This document shows, in pieces, positions 30,713 through 40,270 of a stretch of 64,000 nt of DNA. How positions within the stretch are numbered: position 1 is the first letter of the stretch; the number at the start of each line of letters is the position of its first letter. The notes beneath the pieces are model-generated. The model searched no databases, was not told the DNA's origin, and saw only the letters and a list, made by a program, of their open reading frames with translations. The position numbers were made by a program, and so were the translations under genes. Origin of the DNA: Mycobacterium terramassiliense (GTDB lineage Bacteria; Actinomycetota; Actinomycetes; Mycobacteriales; Mycobacteriaceae); NCBI RefSeq assembly GCF_900157385.1, contig NZ_LT717697.1, forward strand, positions 341,963 to 405,962, given 5' to 3'.

Positions 30713-31207
30713 CTAGGTCGCCTTGAAGTCGTCCGGCGAGACGCTGTCGAGGAACTCCTTGAACTTCTCCACCTCGTCCTCCCGGACGGCGGTGTTGCCC
30801 TCTTCGTCGGTCTCGTCGGGGATGAGCAGTCCGGCCTGGGCGAGCACGGCTTCCTCGACGTAGATCGGGACGCCGACCCGCAGCGCGATCGCCACCGAGT
30901 CCGACGGGCGGGCCGACACGGTGATGTTGCGGTCGAAGACCAGGTCGGCGTAGAACGTGCCCTCCTGCAGGTCGACGATCCGCACCTCTTTCAGCGAATG
31001 CCCCAGTGCGGCAATGAGATCCCTGATCAGGTCGTGCGTCAGCGGGCGAGGCGGTTCGACGCCTTGCTGCTCCAGCGCGATGGCGGCGGCTTCGGACTGA
31101 CCGATCCAAATTGGCAGGTATCGGTCACCGTTTGCTTCGCGCAGCAACAGCACCGGTTGGTTCTGCGGCTGCTCGACGCGAATGCCGACAACACGAACTT
31201 CGCCCAT
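30713..31207 (-). CDS. DUF151 bifunctional nuclease-domain protein (Rv1829-like)
   Basis: This 164-residue protein starts at the ATG 31207 (MGEVRVVGIRVEQPQNQPVL), where GGAGGG lies about 9 nt upstream. The frame extends 17 codons further. The DUF151/BFN domain covers about residues 1-135 (YLPIWIGQSEAAAIALEQQG, RPSDSVAIALRVGVPIYV). The acidic C-terminus ends DDFKAT. The family has nuclease activity in some members, but the role in mycobacteria is not known. It lies in the garA-MerR cluster. Confidence 0.9.
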   Translation of the reverse strand: MGEVRVVGIRVEQPQNQPVLLLREANGDRYLPIWIGQSEAAAIALEQQGVEPPRPLTHDLIRDLIAALGHSLKEVRIVDLQEGTFYADLVFDRNITVSARPSDSVAIALRVGVPIYVEEAVLAQAGLLIPDETDEEGNTAVREDEVEKFKEFLDSVSPDDFKAT

Positions 31208-31271
31208 CTGTGTCTGCCCTCCGCATGTCTTCAGCCCGTCGAACACCAAGCTGTCCAACGAAGTCTAATCC

Positions 31272-32018
31272 TCAGCGATGCAGAACGTCGCGAACGGCAG
31301 ACTTGATCAGGGAGGTATGCAGTGTGATGGCGAGCGCAGCCACCTCACGCGCCAGATCGTCGGCGCGGTCGCGGGCGCCGGTCTTGCCCGCTTTGACTAC
31401 CGGCCCCGCGATTTGGGCGATCAGGTCGGACTGCCGGTCGGCCGCGTTACGGAAGGCGCGCAGATGCCGCGGCTCGACGCCGTATTCGGCCAGCGCCCGC
31501 GCGCATTGCAGGATCACCACGGCGTGCTCGTCGAAGAAGCCGCCCGGACCGGTGGTGATCACCCCGGCTTTGAGCAGCGCCGTCAGCAGATTCTCGTCCA
31601 CCCCGGAGCGTTCCAGCAGGTCTTCGCGGCTCAGCCGGATCCGGGTCGGGGCCACCGCCGCCGGGTCGGGCCCGGTCTCGGTGTCGTCCCGGCTGTCCGG
31701 CACCGATACCAATCGCGGTACGCCGTAAGGCGATCCGATCGGGGGCAGCTCGCCGTCGGGCTGGGCGTCCAGTTGCGCCCTGATCACCTTGAGCGGGAGG
31801 TAGTGGTCGCGCTGGGCCGTGAGGATGAAGCGCAGCCGCGCGCAGTCGTACGCGGTGAACCTCCGATATCCCGACGCGGCGCGCTGCGGCGTCACCAGCC
31901 CCTCGGCCTCCAGGAAGCGGATCTTGGAGATGGTGACATCGGGGAAATCCGGTCTCAACAGATCCAGGACCGCCCCAATCGACATCCCGGCGAGAGCCGG
32001 GCTATCGGGCGCGCTCAC
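31272..32018 (-). CDS. MerR-family regulator (Rv1828-like)
   Basis: This 248-residue protein has an N-terminal winged-helix MerR domain at about residues 10-85 ([39 protein letters not shown]) and a helical effector/dimer region. The GTG start overlaps the garA stop by one base (TAGTG), so it is translationally coupled to garA. The recognition helix is followed by REQ-type linkers absent in metal-sensing MerRs, and no Cys metal site is seen. Confidence 0.92.
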   Translation of the reverse strand: MSAPDSPALAGMSIGAVLDLLRPDFPDVTISKIRFLEAEGLVTPQRAASGYRRFTAYDCARLRFILTAQRDHYLPLKVIRAQLDAQPDGELPPIGSPYGVPRLVSVPDSRDDTETGPDPAAVAPTRIRLSREDLLERSGVDENLLTALLKAGVITTGPGGFFDEHAVVILQCARALAEYGVEPRHLRAFRNAADRQSDLIAQIAGPVVKAGKTGARDRADDLAREVAALAITLHTSLIKSAVRDVLHR

Positions 32019-32503
32019 TACCCTCCGGAACCTCCATCGTCGTCACCCTGCTTGGGTCCGGTCAAAAACACCAACCGGAACTTGCCGATCTGTACCTCGT
32101 CGCCGTTGGCCAGGACCGCCGAATCGACGGGCTCGCGGTTGACGTACGTGCCGTTCAGGCTACCGACATCCACGACGTGAAATTCGTTGTTTTCCAACCT
32201 GAATTCGGCGTGGCGGCGGCTCACGGTGACGTCATCGAGGAAGATGTCGCTGTCGGGATGCCGACCGGCGGACGTGATGGGCTGGTCGAGCAGGAACCGC
32301 GATCCGGCGTTCGGTCCCCGCTTGACGACCAGCAACGCCGAGCCGGCCGGGAGGCCCTCGACCCCGGATACCGCGCTCTCGGTCCCCGCTTGGGCCGGGG
32401 CGTCCAGTTCGTTGAGGAAGTCGGCACGGAAGACCGAAGTCGTCTCTACCGTGACTTCGTCAGAGGTCTGGTCTTTGCCCATATCCGAGTCCATGTCCGT
32501 CAC
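32018..32503 (-). CDS. garA: GarA, FHA-domain regulator of glutamate metabolism
   Basis: GarA binds and controls 2-oxoglutarate dehydrogenase (KGD) and glutamate dehydrogenase/synthase. Phosphorylation by PknB or PknG at the N-terminal threonines (VTVETTSVF, residues about 18-26) makes it fold on its own FHA domain and lose these partners. The FHA domain covers about 55-150 with [19 protein letters not shown] and SLNGTYVN. The 161-residue product starts at a GTG and its sequence is nearly the same as in M. tuberculosis. It shows that this organism keeps the PknG-GarA nitrogen/carbon switch. Confidence 0.97.
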   Translation of the reverse strand: MTDMDSDMGKDQTSDEVTVETTSVFRADFLNELDAPAQAGTESAVSGVEGLPAGSALLVVKRGPNAGSRFLLDQPITSAGRHPDSDIFLDDVTVSRRHAEFRLENNEFHVVDVGSLNGTYVNREPVDSAVLANGDEVQIGKFRLVFLTGPKQGDDDGGSGG

Positions 32504-32758
32504 GCGCTGCTCCTCACTGGCCGCTGTGGCGTTATCCGACCGGGCGGCACGCCCGGTTCTCCTCTGGGTTTCCTGAGTTTTCTCGGCCCCGTACTGCTTA
32601 TTACTTGACTGTCTAGTGCCTTCGCGTGTCGATCAAGTGTCGATCTGTCGACCGTACCGCGCACCGGTCCGCGATGCCCCCACCACCTGATGATCGAAAT
32701 CCCGACCGGGTGCGCCGCCCGCGTCGGCGAGCGGGGCTGGCAGGCACATTAGCAACCG

Positions 32759-33157
32759 TCATTCGGTCAGCGTCCCGCGGTAGGCCTCGGCGTCGAGCAG
32801 CGCGGAGATCGCCGACTGAAGTTCGGCGCCGTCGGAAACCTGGACATCCACGAGCCAGCCGGCGCCGTAGGGGTCGGAGTTGACCAGCTGCGGACTGCCG
32901 TCGAGGTCGCCGTTGACCGCCGACACCGTCCCCGAGACCGGCGCGAACAGGTCCGACACCGATTTCGTCGATTCCACCTCGCCGAAGGATTCGCCCGCGC
33001 TCACCTGGCTGCCCACGTCGGGCAGCTGGACGAAAACGACGTCGCCCAGGGCCGACTGCGCAAAGTCGGTGATGCCGACCCGGACGGTGTCCTCACCGCT
33101 TCGTCGAACCCACTCGTGTTCGGCGGTGTAGTGCAGATCGGACGGAATATCGCTCAC
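32759..33157 (-). CDS. gcvH: Glycine cleavage system H protein
   Basis: This is the lipoyl carrier of the glycine cleavage system, 132 residues. The lipoylated Lys lies in [18 protein letters not shown] near residue 65. GTG start ([18 protein letters not shown]). It is upstream of garA on the same strand with a 255-bp gap that probably contains the garA promoter. It works with GcvB and with GcvT and Lpd, which are not in this window. Confidence 0.97.
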   Translation of the reverse strand: MSDIPSDLHYTAEHEWVRRSGEDTVRVGITDFAQSALGDVVFVQLPDVGSQVSAGESFGEVESTKSVSDLFAPVSGTVSAVNGDLDGSPQLVNSDPYGAGWLVDVQVSDGAELQSAISALLDAEAYRGTLTE

Positions 33158-33194
33158 GGGGGATCCTGTTCTGGTCGCTTCTCACACGGCAACT

Positions 33195-34076
33195 TCACTT
33201 GACGGGCTGAGCGTATTGGTGCGGTTTTGATTGTCGCAAGGTGGTCACCTCCACGCGGTCGGTCTGCTGCACAGACATCCGCGCGCCGACCCGCTTGATG
33301 CTGTCTTCCGCGCCGCCCGGGATGTTCATGGCCGCGGCCAGCGTGGGCGGATCGCCAATCGCCAGAATCGAATACGGGGGCGACAGGTTCTTGGTGTCGA
33401 TGGTCAACGAGCCGGGCGTACCCACGATCCAGGTATCGACACCCACCCGCACCGACTGGTGCGCGTCGTTGACCTCGATCGCTTCGGCCCCGGCCGCGCG
33501 CAACTCGTTGACCACGTCGAGCATCGCCTCCGGTGACACCCCGGGGCCGGGGTCATCGATCGTGATCGTGACGCCCGGCCCGGTGGCGCCCACGGCCCCG
33601 ACCAAGATGGACAGCGCGGCCAGCCTGGCCTGGGCGCTCTGGATGGCGGCCTGATCGGTGTTGCCGGAGGCCTGAAGGGAATTCAGCGTGTTCTGCAGCT
33701 CCCCGACTTCGGTGTTCAGCGTGGCCTCGCGCTGCCGCAGCGAATCCAACAGCACCAACAGGTCCGCGGGGCGGGCGGTGTCCAGCGAATCGCCCGACTT
33801 GGTCTGGCGCACCTGGGTGACGATCGCGATTCCGAGGAGCACGCACAGCACGGTCGCCAAGATCCCGAAGCCCAGACGGGAGCGACCGCCTCGCAGCAGG
33901 CCGGACAGCCCCGTGCGGCGAACCGGCCCGATCTCGGGGCGCGGGCGTTTGGCGGGCAACTCGTGGCGCCCATGCGGCGCACCTTCGGCCGCCTTGGGTT
34001 CGCGACCCTCCCTGTCTTGGGCCTTGTCTTGGGCCCCGTCCTGCAGGCCGGGGCGATCGGGCGGGTCCTGGCTCAC
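33195..34076 (-). CDS. DUF881 membrane-anchored protein (Rv1825-like)
   Basis: This 293-residue protein has a charged, disordered N-terminus (about 1-65). One transmembrane helix lies at about 70-90 (GFGILATVLCVLLGIAIVTQV), a coiled coil at about 105-150, then the DUF881 domain (PGVTITIDDPG, VNELRAAGAEAIEVND). The topology is the same as its paralogue at 34469-35398, which flanks the small Sbp protein. The conserved trio lies next to pgsA2 and secA2, suggesting an envelope or septum role. GTG start. Confidence 0.88.
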   Translation of the reverse strand: MSQDPPDRPGLQDGAQDKAQDREGREPKAAEGAPHGRHELPAKRPRPEIGPVRRTGLSGLLRGGRSRLGFGILATVLCVLLGIAIVTQVRQTKSGDSLDTARPADLLVLLDSLRQREATLNTEVGELQNTLNSLQASGNTDQAAIQSAQARLAALSILVGAVGATGPGVTITIDDPGPGVSPEAMLDVVNELRAAGAEAIEVNDAHQSVRVGVDTWIVGTPGSLTIDTKNLSPPYSILAIGDPPTLAAAMNIPGGAEDSIKRVGARMSVQQTDRVEVTTLRQSKPHQYAQPVK

Positions 34077-34083
34077 GCTGGCC

Positions 34084-34416
34084 TCATGCCCCGAACAGCC
34101 GGCGCCGCAGCGCGGCCGCGTTGCCGAAGATGCGGATGCCCAGGACGACGATGATGGCGGTGGACAGCTGGGTGCCGACGCCCAGCTGGTCGCCGACGTA
34201 GACGATCAGGGCGGCCACGAAGACGTTGAACACGAACGACACGACGAAGACCTTGGGGTCAAAGATCCGTTCGAGGTAGGCGCGCAGCCCGCCGAACACC
34301 GCGTCGAGCGCGGCCACCACCGCGATCGGCAAATAGGGCTGGATGGCCTCGGGGACGGCGGGGTGGAAGATCAAACCGAGCACGATGCCGACGGCGAGCG
34401 CCGCGATGCCGATCAT
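34084..34416 (-). CDS. Small basic membrane protein, Sbp family (DUF1290)
   Basis: This is a 110-residue three-helix membrane protein (MIGIAALAVGIVLGLIFHPA, then IAVVAALDAVFGGLRAYLER, then FVFNVFVAALIVYVGDQ). The family is usually sandwiched between DUF881 genes, as here. The start is uncertain: ATG 34416 matches the family, while a GTG at 34425 or a TTG at 34479 would extend it. The 7-bp gap to the downstream DUF881 gene indicates an operon. Confidence 0.83.
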   Translation of the reverse strand: MIGIAALAVGIVLGLIFHPAVPEAIQPYLPIAVVAALDAVFGGLRAYLERIFDPKVFVVSFVFNVFVAALIVYVGDQLGVGTQLSTAIIVVLGIRIFGNAAALRRRLFGA

Positions 34417-34468
34417 GCGCGCCACCCCAACCCGGCGGGCGGGAGCGGTCTGGAGAGAGGTCGTCTCA

Positions 34469-35398
34469 CTAGGGCCCAATCTGTTTGGCGAACTTGACAT
34501 CCCGGATCGATCCGGCGGGCAGCGACAGACCGTCGGCGACGTCCACCGCGACGACGACACCGTAGGAGGCCTCCAGCAGCCGCAGGCGCTGCAGGCCGGG
34601 GCTGCTGTCGAAGACGTCCCGCATCCCGTGCGGGGGCCCGACCGCAAGGATCTGGTACGGGCTGCTGGTGGGGGTGTTGTCGACCAGGATCGCCCCGCCG
34701 GCCTGCCGGATGGTCACGTTCGGCCCGATCCGGACCCCACCGACGGAGATGGCTTCGGCGCCGCTGGCCCACAACGAGTTGACGACCAGCTGCAGGTCGC
34801 GGTCCAGGATGATCTGCCTGCTGCCGTTGACCCGCTGTTTGGACACGTCGGAAAGGTTCGGCCCGGCACCGGGATCCGTCACGGTGACCGTCAGGCCGGG
34901 ACCGATGACCGCGGTGCTGGCCGCCGCCAGGCTGAGCGCGTCGAGCCGGGTCAGCAGCCGCCGGCCCTCGGCGTTCTCCGCCAGCGCCCGGCGCTGCACG
35001 TCGTCGACCCTCGCGGTCAGCGCGCTGCGCTCCTTGCCCAGCCTGGCCGCGGTGCTTTCGGACGACCGCACGCTTTGCAACAGCAGCTGCTGCGCGTCGC
35101 GCACGCCGGGGGCAACCGAGCGGGCCTGGGCGACCGCGGCGGCGAATACCGCGGCGATCAACAGCGCCGCCAGCGCCTCCCATAGCCAGCCGAAAGCCCT
35201 TTCCCGCCCGCGCCGCGGTGCATCGGCGCCGCCGCGCCGGGCGGCGGCCGCGGCATACCCCGGATCCAGGTGCTCCGACAGCAGCGCGCGCAGCAGCGAG
35301 GGAACCGGGATCAGCTGCGGCCGGGCCGCGGCGTGGGCGCTGCGGCCGGCGTTCGGGTCGTAGCCGCCGAGCAGGCGGTCGGCGTCAGCCATGCTCAC
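34469..35398 (-). CDS. DUF881 membrane-anchored protein (Rv1823-like)
   Basis: This is a 309-residue paralogue of the DUF881 protein at 33195. It has a cytosolic N-terminal part (about 1-70), a transmembrane helix at about 72-95 ([18 protein letters not shown]), a coiled coil at about 100-150, and the DUF881 domain with [14 protein letters not shown]. The GTG at 35398 (ATG two codons on is possible) lies inside the pgsA2 3' end, overlapping it by 14 bp, so the genes are coupled. Confidence 0.88.
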   Translation of the reverse strand: MSMADADRLLGGYDPNAGRSAHAAARPQLIPVPSLLRALLSEHLDPGYAAAAARRGGADAPRRGRERAFGWLWEALAALLIAAVFAAAVAQARSVAPGVRDAQQLLLQSVRSSESTAARLGKERSALTARVDDVQRRALAENAEGRRLLTRLDALSLAAASTAVIGPGLTVTVTDPGAGPNLSDVSKQRVNGSRQIILDRDLQLVVNSLWASGAEAISVGGVRIGPNVTIRQAGGAILVDNTPTSSPYQILAVGPPHGMRDVFDSSPGLQRLRLLEASYGVVVAVDVADGLSLPAGSIRDVKFAKQIGP

Positions 35399-36026
35399 CC
35401 GCCTCGGGCGCGACCGGCTGGGGGGCAGCGTGTTTCAGTTTGGGCATGCGGCGCACCACCACCGCCATCTGCACCGCGTACAGCACGAATGCCCACAGGT
35501 ACGAGTACAAGCCCCAACCCAGAAAGCCCCAGCCGCAGGCCCTCAGCACCCGGCTCCAGACCGCGCCCCCCGTTCCCAGCAGCACCAACGGGAAGCCGGA
35601 CATCAACGCGAAGGTGGCGGCCTTACCGATGTAGGTCACCGGCAGCGCCGACAGCCCGCGACTTCGCAGCAGCGGCAGCGTCGCCGCGAGCAGCCCATCC
35701 CGCACCAGCAGCGTGATGACGAACCACCAGGGCACGATTCCGTCGACCGCCAGGACGATCGGGACGGTCACCATGTAGAGGCGGTCCACCGCCGGGTCCA
35801 GCAGCACGCCGAGCCGCGAGGACTGGTTGAGCGTGCGGGCGATCTTGCCGTCGGCCCAGTCGGAGGCCCCGCTGAACATCAGGATCGCCACCGCCCAGCC
35901 GTTGGCGTGCGCGAACAGCAGCACGTAGATGAAGACTCCGATGAGCACCAGGCGGATGGCGCTCAGGGCGTTGGGCACTGTCAGCACCCGATCGGGCGGA
36001 AGCACCTGCTCCATGAGCCGTGACAT
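35385..36026 (-). CDS. pgsA2: CDP-alcohol phosphatidyltransferase (PgsA2-like)
   Basis: This membrane enzyme transfers a phosphatidyl group from CDP-diacylglycerol to an alcohol acceptor, in phospholipid synthesis. It has 213 residues with about six helices. The family signature is complete: DWADGKIAR, then [10 protein letters not shown], giving all four Asp. The acceptor is not known; glycerol-3-phosphate and cardiolipin-type reactions have both been proposed for relatives. Confidence 0.9.
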   Translation of the reverse strand: MSRLMEQVLPPDRVLTVPNALSAIRLVLIGVFIYVLLFAHANGWAVAILMFSGASDWADGKIARTLNQSSRLGVLLDPAVDRLYMVTVPIVLAVDGIVPWWFVITLLVRDGLLAATLPLLRSRGLSALPVTYIGKAATFALMSGFPLVLLGTGGAVWSRVLRACGWGFLGWGLYSYLWAFVLYAVQMAVVVRRMPKLKHAAPQPVAPEAGEHG

Positions 36027-36040
36027 TAGTCGAACGCCGA

Positions 36041-36097
36041 CTGTGCGGCTGGCCGCGCACTCGCCCTCGAGCGCGCGGCTGGCCGCACACTCGTCGG
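36041..36097. repeat. 30-bp tandem repeat between secA2 and pgsA2
   Basis: GCGGCTGGCCGCGCACTCG (36045-36063) recurs at 36075-36093 with one mismatch. Each copy contains the small dyad GCGGC-TG-GCCGC. It fills most of the 77-bp gap between the two genes. Confidence 0.7.
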
Positions 36098-36103
36098 CTC
36101 AAC

Positions 36104-38428
36104 TCAGCGGAAGACCCCGGGCAGGCTCAGGGTCGACAGCGTGTCATCCGACAGCGGGTTGTCGTTGACCATGTACGTCCACGTCGACGTCGGCCGTGCC
36201 AACTTGGACAGATCCAGGCCCGGCTCCTCTTCGAGCACGTTCGCGGTTTCGAACGTCTGCTGGGCCGCCTCGATGGCGTCGGCGGCCAGCGACGCGAAGG
36301 CGTCGACCGCCAGCCGGTGGAATTCGTCGAGCGGATTCTGCCGGCCCAGCGCGCGCAGGTGGATGCTTTCGCGGATGTCGGCCAGGTATGCCAGGTGATC
36401 CGCCCATCCCCGGTCGAGGTGATACAGCATGATCAGCCGGCAGATCTTCTCCAGGTCCTCTTCGGAGATGTCCTTGGACAGTTCCTCGTACCGGTCCGGC
36501 GCCAGCTCGGCAAGTTCCTCGCGCGCGGTTGCGGTGCGCAACAACGTGTTTCGCCTGTCGACGATGATGGCGCGCTGCTGGGCGATCAGTTGGTTGTAGC
36601 GCCAGGTGTTGGCGTGCACGTCCAGCATCCGGCCCTCGGCGACCCGCTGCGCGTGGTCGAGCATCCCCGCCGCCTTGGGGCTCACGATCCGCCCGTCCTC
36701 GTCGGTCTGCATCGGCAGCTTGTTGTGGTCGAGGTTGGCGGCGACGACGTCGTCCTCCCAGCTCGAGAAGAACACCGACGACCCGGGATCGCCCTGGCGC
36801 CCGGCGCGTCCGCGCAGCTGGTTGTCGAGCCGCTCGGTGTGATGCCGGCCCGTACCGACCACGTGCAGCCCGCCCAGCTCGGCCACCCGGTCGTGATCGG
36901 CCTCGTCGGACCCGCCGAGGCGGATGTCGGTGCCCCGCCCGGCCATCTGGGTCGACACCGTGATCGTGCCGAACTCGCCGGCCTCGGCGATCACCTTGGC
37001 CTCCTCGGCGTCGTTCTTCGCGTTGAGCACCACCGCCGGCACGCCGCGGCGCAGCAGCCGCTCGTGCAGCTCCTCGGACTCGGCGACGTCGCGCGTGCCG
37101 ACCAGCACCGGCTGCCCGGTCTCGTGCACCTCGGCGATGTGCGCGACGATCGCGTCGTTCTTCGCGGCGGCGGTGATGTAGACGCGGTCGGACTCGTCCT
37201 CGCGAATGTTGGGTTTATTCGGCGGGATTGGCGACACACCGAGCTTGTAGAACTGGCGCAGCTGCTCACCGGCGGCCAGCGCGGTGCCGGTCATTCCGCA
37301 GACGGTGGCGTAGCGATTGATCAACGCCTGCACCGTGATGGTGTCGAGCACCTCGCCGGTCTCGGTGGTCTCGATGCCCTCCTTGGCCTCGACGGCGGCC
37401 TGCAGCCCGTCCGGCCACCGCTGCAATTGCGCGATGCGCCCGCGGGAGGAGTTGATCAGGTGCACCGCGTCGTCCCGCACGATGTAGTGCACGTCGCGAT
37501 GCAGCAGCACGTGCGCGTGCAGCGCCACGTTGACCTCGGTCAGAGTGGTGCCGACGTGTTCCTCGGAGTACAGGTCGATGCCGCCGAGCGCCTTTTCCAC
37601 CTTGCGGGCGCCGACGTCGGTCAGGTGGACGTTGCGGCTGTCGGAGTCCGTGTCGTAGTCGGCGCCGGCGTCCAGTTCACCGACCAGCTTGATGATCTCC
37701 AGTCGCGGGGTCTCGCGGTGCGTGGTGCCGGCCAGCACCAGCGGCACCAGCGCCTCGTCGACCAGCACCGAGTCGGCCTCGTCGATCAGCGCGACGTCGG
37801 GGTTCGGCGAGACCAGGTCGTCGACGTCGGTGACCAGCTGATCGCGCAGCACGTCGAAGCCGATCTCGTTGACCGAGGCGTAGGTGACGTCGCAGCCGTA
37901 GGCGGCCCGGCGCTCCTCGCTCGTCGAGTCCGCGGTGATCCAGCCGACGGTCAGCCCCATCGCTTCCAGCAGCGGGCCCATCCATTCCGCGTCGCGGCGG
38001 GCCAGATAGTCGTTGATGGTCACCACGTGCACGTGCCGCCCCGCCAACGCGTATCCGGCGGCCGCGATCGCCCCCGACAGGGTTTTGCCCTCCCCGGTGG
38101 CCATCTCGATCACGTCGCCGGCAAGCATGCGCAGCGCCCCGAGGAGCTGCACGTCGAACGGCCGCAACCCGGTCGCCCGCTCGGCCGCTTCGCGCGCGAT
38201 CGCAAGGAACTGCGGGATGTCGGCGGACTCCGCGAGGTCGTCGAGTTTCAGTAGCCCGGTCGCCTGGCGCAGCTTCTCGTCGCTGAGCTCGGCGGCTTCC
38301 TTGTCGTACTCCGAGGAGGCGGTGACGTCCGTGAGGGACCGGCTGCGGTTTTTTTCGGTGCTGGCGCCCAGCAGTCGCCAGAACCGGCTACTCAGGCGTC
38401 CGGGTTGGGTCCGGGAGGTCTTTGACAC
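36104..38428 (-). CDS. secA2: Accessory Sec ATPase SecA2
   Basis: This is the second SecA of mycobacteria, exporting a small set of proteins including virulence factors and phagosome-arrest factors. It has 774 residues, shorter than SecA1, and lacks the Cys-rich zinc-binding C-terminus. The ATPase motifs are Walker [13 protein letters not shown] (about residue 109) and [14 protein letters not shown]. The second helicase half has [15 protein letters not shown] and [17 protein letters not shown]. The start at the GTG 38428 has no strong ribosome site; M. tuberculosis SecA2 is annotated with a longer N-terminus, so the true start may lie further upstream. Confidence 0.96.
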   Translation of the reverse strand: MSKTSRTQPGRLSSRFWRLLGASTEKNRSRSLTDVTASSEYDKEAAELSDEKLRQATGLLKLDDLAESADIPQFLAIAREAAERATGLRPFDVQLLGALRMLAGDVIEMATGEGKTLSGAIAAAGYALAGRHVHVVTINDYLARRDAEWMGPLLEAMGLTVGWITADSTSEERRAAYGCDVTYASVNEIGFDVLRDQLVTDVDDLVSPNPDVALIDEADSVLVDEALVPLVLAGTTHRETPRLEIIKLVGELDAGADYDTDSDSRNVHLTDVGARKVEKALGGIDLYSEEHVGTTLTEVNVALHAHVLLHRDVHYIVRDDAVHLINSSRGRIAQLQRWPDGLQAAVEAKEGIETTETGEVLDTITVQALINRYATVCGMTGTALAAGEQLRQFYKLGVSPIPPNKPNIREDESDRVYITAAAKNDAIVAHIAEVHETGQPVLVGTRDVAESEELHERLLRRGVPAVVLNAKNDAEEAKVIAEAGEFGTITVSTQMAGRGTDIRLGGSDEADHDRVAELGGLHVVGTGRHHTERLDNQLRGRAGRQGDPGSSVFFSSWEDDVVAANLDHNKLPMQTDEDGRIVSPKAAGMLDHAQRVAEGRMLDVHANTWRYNQLIAQQRAIIVDRRNTLLRTATAREELAELAPDRYEELSKDISEEDLEKICRLIMLYHLDRGWADHLAYLADIRESIHLRALGRQNPLDEFHRLAVDAFASLAADAIEAAQQTFETANVLEEEPGLDLSKLARPTSTWTYMVNDNPLSDDTLSTLSLPGVFR

Positions 38429-38454
38429 AGGTCAACGGTACGCGAGCCAGCGTC

Positions 38455-38520
38455 GCGCGCGAGGGCGCGTGTCTGTACCGCGACACGCCCTAATCCGTGG
38501 CAATCCGCGCACCGTCGCGG
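38455..38520. repeat. Palindromic intergenic repeat, copy B
   Basis: This is a diverged copy of the repeat at 29700-29759. CGTGTCTG....GCGACACGCC at 38468-38489 matches 19 of 22 positions of copy A. The outer inverted arms (GCGCGAGGGCGCG against CGCGCACCGTCGCG) are partly degraded. It lies between ilvG and secA2. Confidence 0.65.
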
Positions 38521-38534
38521 CCCGGCGGCGCCCG

Positions 38535-40178
38535 TCACGCCAGGTTCGACCGGCGTGGATAGGCGACCGACGGGTCGGTGAGCACGTTGACGACCGCCGG
38601 CAGGCCGCTGGAGAAGGCGCGTTCCAGCGCGGGCCGCAGCTCGACCGGCGCGGAGACCAGCTCGCCGTGGCAGCCCAGGGCGCGCACCACCTCGTCGTAG
38701 CGGGTGCCGGGACGCAACTCCGCCACCACCGAATAGCCGTACAGCGCCTCCATGGGGTGCTTTTCGAGGGCCCAGATCCCGTTGTTGCCGATCACCGACA
38801 CGACCGGCACGCCGTGCCTCGCCAGGGTGTCCCACTCCATGCCGCTGAAGCCGAACGCCCCGTCGCCCTGCAGCAGCACGACTTGGCGGTCGGGGCGGGC
38901 CAACTTCGCGGCCAGGGCATAGCCGGGGCCCGACCCGAGGCAGCCGAACGGGCCGCTGTCCAGCCAGCAGCCCGGTAGATAGCTGTCGATCACCCGGCCG
39001 GCATAGGAGCCGAAGTCGCCCGCGTCGATGACGACGATCGCGTCCCGGTCCAGCAGCGGCGCCAGCTCCGCGTAGACCCGCATCGGGTGCAGCGGGGTCC
39101 GGTCGTCGCCGAGCTCGGCCTTCTCCTGGGCGCGTGCCGCGGTCTCGGCCGTTCGCAGCCCGGCGACCCAATCCTGGTGTGCGGTGCCGGTTGTCCCGGC
39201 GAGGGCCGACAGGATCGAGGTGAGATCGCCGTACAGGCCGGCGGCGATGGGCCGCGGATGGTCGCGGCCGGGTTCGGCGCGGTCGGCCACGATCAGCTGG
39301 GTTTCCGGCCCGAACACCTTGCCGAAGCCCAACCGGAAATCCATTGGCACGCCGACGATCAGCGCCACGTCGGCATCTCCCAGCGCTTTGGCGCGGACGC
39401 GCGAAAACGCCATCGGGTGGTCGGCGGGCACCACGCCGCGGGCCATCCCGTTCATCAGCACCGGGATTTGTCGTTCCTCGGCGAGGCGCAGCAGCGCCGC
39501 CTCCGCGTGTCCCCACCAGACGTTGGTGCCCGCCATGATCACCGGCCGCTGCGCCGCCGCCAGCAGGTCGGCGGCGCGGTCCAGCGCTTGGGCATCGGGG
39601 GCGGGGCCCTGCGGCAGCGCCGTCAAGGCGCCCGGCCGATTGTCGTCCTCCGACATCGAAAAGGCGTGATCCATGGGGAAGTCGACGAAGGCCACCCCGG
39701 ACGGGGCGCCCACCGCCGCCCGCAACGCCTCGTCGACCAACCGGCCGGCGTCCCCGGCCGACTGCGCCGTCGCGGCGAATCGCGCCAGCGGCGCCACGAA
39801 CGGCACATGGTCGATCTCCTGCAGCGAGCCCATGCCCCAGCGCCCCGCGGGAGCCCGGCCCCCCAGGACCACCAACGGCGACTGGTTCTGCTGCGCCGCC
39901 GCCATGGCGCTCATCCCGTTGGTGACGCCCGGCCCGGCGGTGAGAGCAGCCACGCCCGGCAGCCTCGTCACCTTCGACCAGCCCTCGGCGGCGAAGGCGG
40001 CGGTCTGCTCATGCCGGGTGTCGATCAGGCGGATACCCTCGTCGCGGCACCCGTCGTAAATGGAAAACAGGTGGCCGCCCGACAACGTGAAGACGGTGTC
40101 GACGCCGCCGGCTTTGAGCCGCCGCGCGATGAGCCGGCCGGCGTGCAATGTTTGTGTGGGGATGGTGTCGGTACTCAT
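38535..40178 (-). CDS. ilvG: Acetolactate synthase-like ThDP enzyme
   Basis: This is a member of the ThDP-dependent acetohydroxyacid synthase family, 547 residues. Catalytic Glu is in [17 protein letters not shown]. The ThDP/Mg site is [19 protein letters not shown] followed about 28 residues after GDG by NNGIW. The middle domain resembles the FAD-binding one. It may not be the main AHAS, since mycobacteria have ilvB1/ilvN elsewhere and no regulatory subunit gene is near. It is divergent from bacA with a 92-bp shared promoter region. Confidence 0.9.
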   Translation of the reverse strand: MSTDTIPTQTLHAGRLIARRLKAGGVDTVFTLSGGHLFSIYDGCRDEGIRLIDTRHEQTAAFAAEGWSKVTRLPGVAALTAGPGVTNGMSAMAAAQQNQSPLVVLGGRAPAGRWGMGSLQEIDHVPFVAPLARFAATAQSAGDAGRLVDEALRAAVGAPSGVAFVDFPMDHAFSMSEDDNRPGALTALPQGPAPDAQALDRAADLLAAAQRPVIMAGTNVWWGHAEAALLRLAEERQIPVLMNGMARGVVPADHPMAFSRVRAKALGDADVALIVGVPMDFRLGFGKVFGPETQLIVADRAEPGRDHPRPIAAGLYGDLTSILSALAGTTGTAHQDWVAGLRTAETAARAQEKAELGDDRTPLHPMRVYAELAPLLDRDAIVVIDAGDFGSYAGRVIDSYLPGCWLDSGPFGCLGSGPGYALAAKLARPDRQVVLLQGDGAFGFSGMEWDTLARHGVPVVSVIGNNGIWALEKHPMEALYGYSVVAELRPGTRYDEVVRALGCHGELVSAPVELRPALERAFSSGLPAVVNVLTDPSVAYPRRSNLA

Positions 40179-40195
40179 TACCGCAGCCTATCCAG

Positions 40196-40222
40196 ATCCT
40201 TCGGGTACCTTCGCCGAAGGAT
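40196..40222. promoter_or_regulatory. 9-bp inverted repeat in the ilvG-bacA divergent promoter region
   Basis: ATCCTTCGG (40196-40204), a 9-bp spacer, and CCGAAGGAT (40214-40222) form a perfect dyad, followed on the plus strand by TTTCG. It is centred between the two divergent starts, so an operator is more likely than a terminator. As an RNA it could also form a leader hairpin for bacA. Confidence 0.5.
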
Positions 40223-40270
40223 TTTCGTTGAGCACAGGCTGGACACCTCGGCCGTAAGGAGACCTCGACC

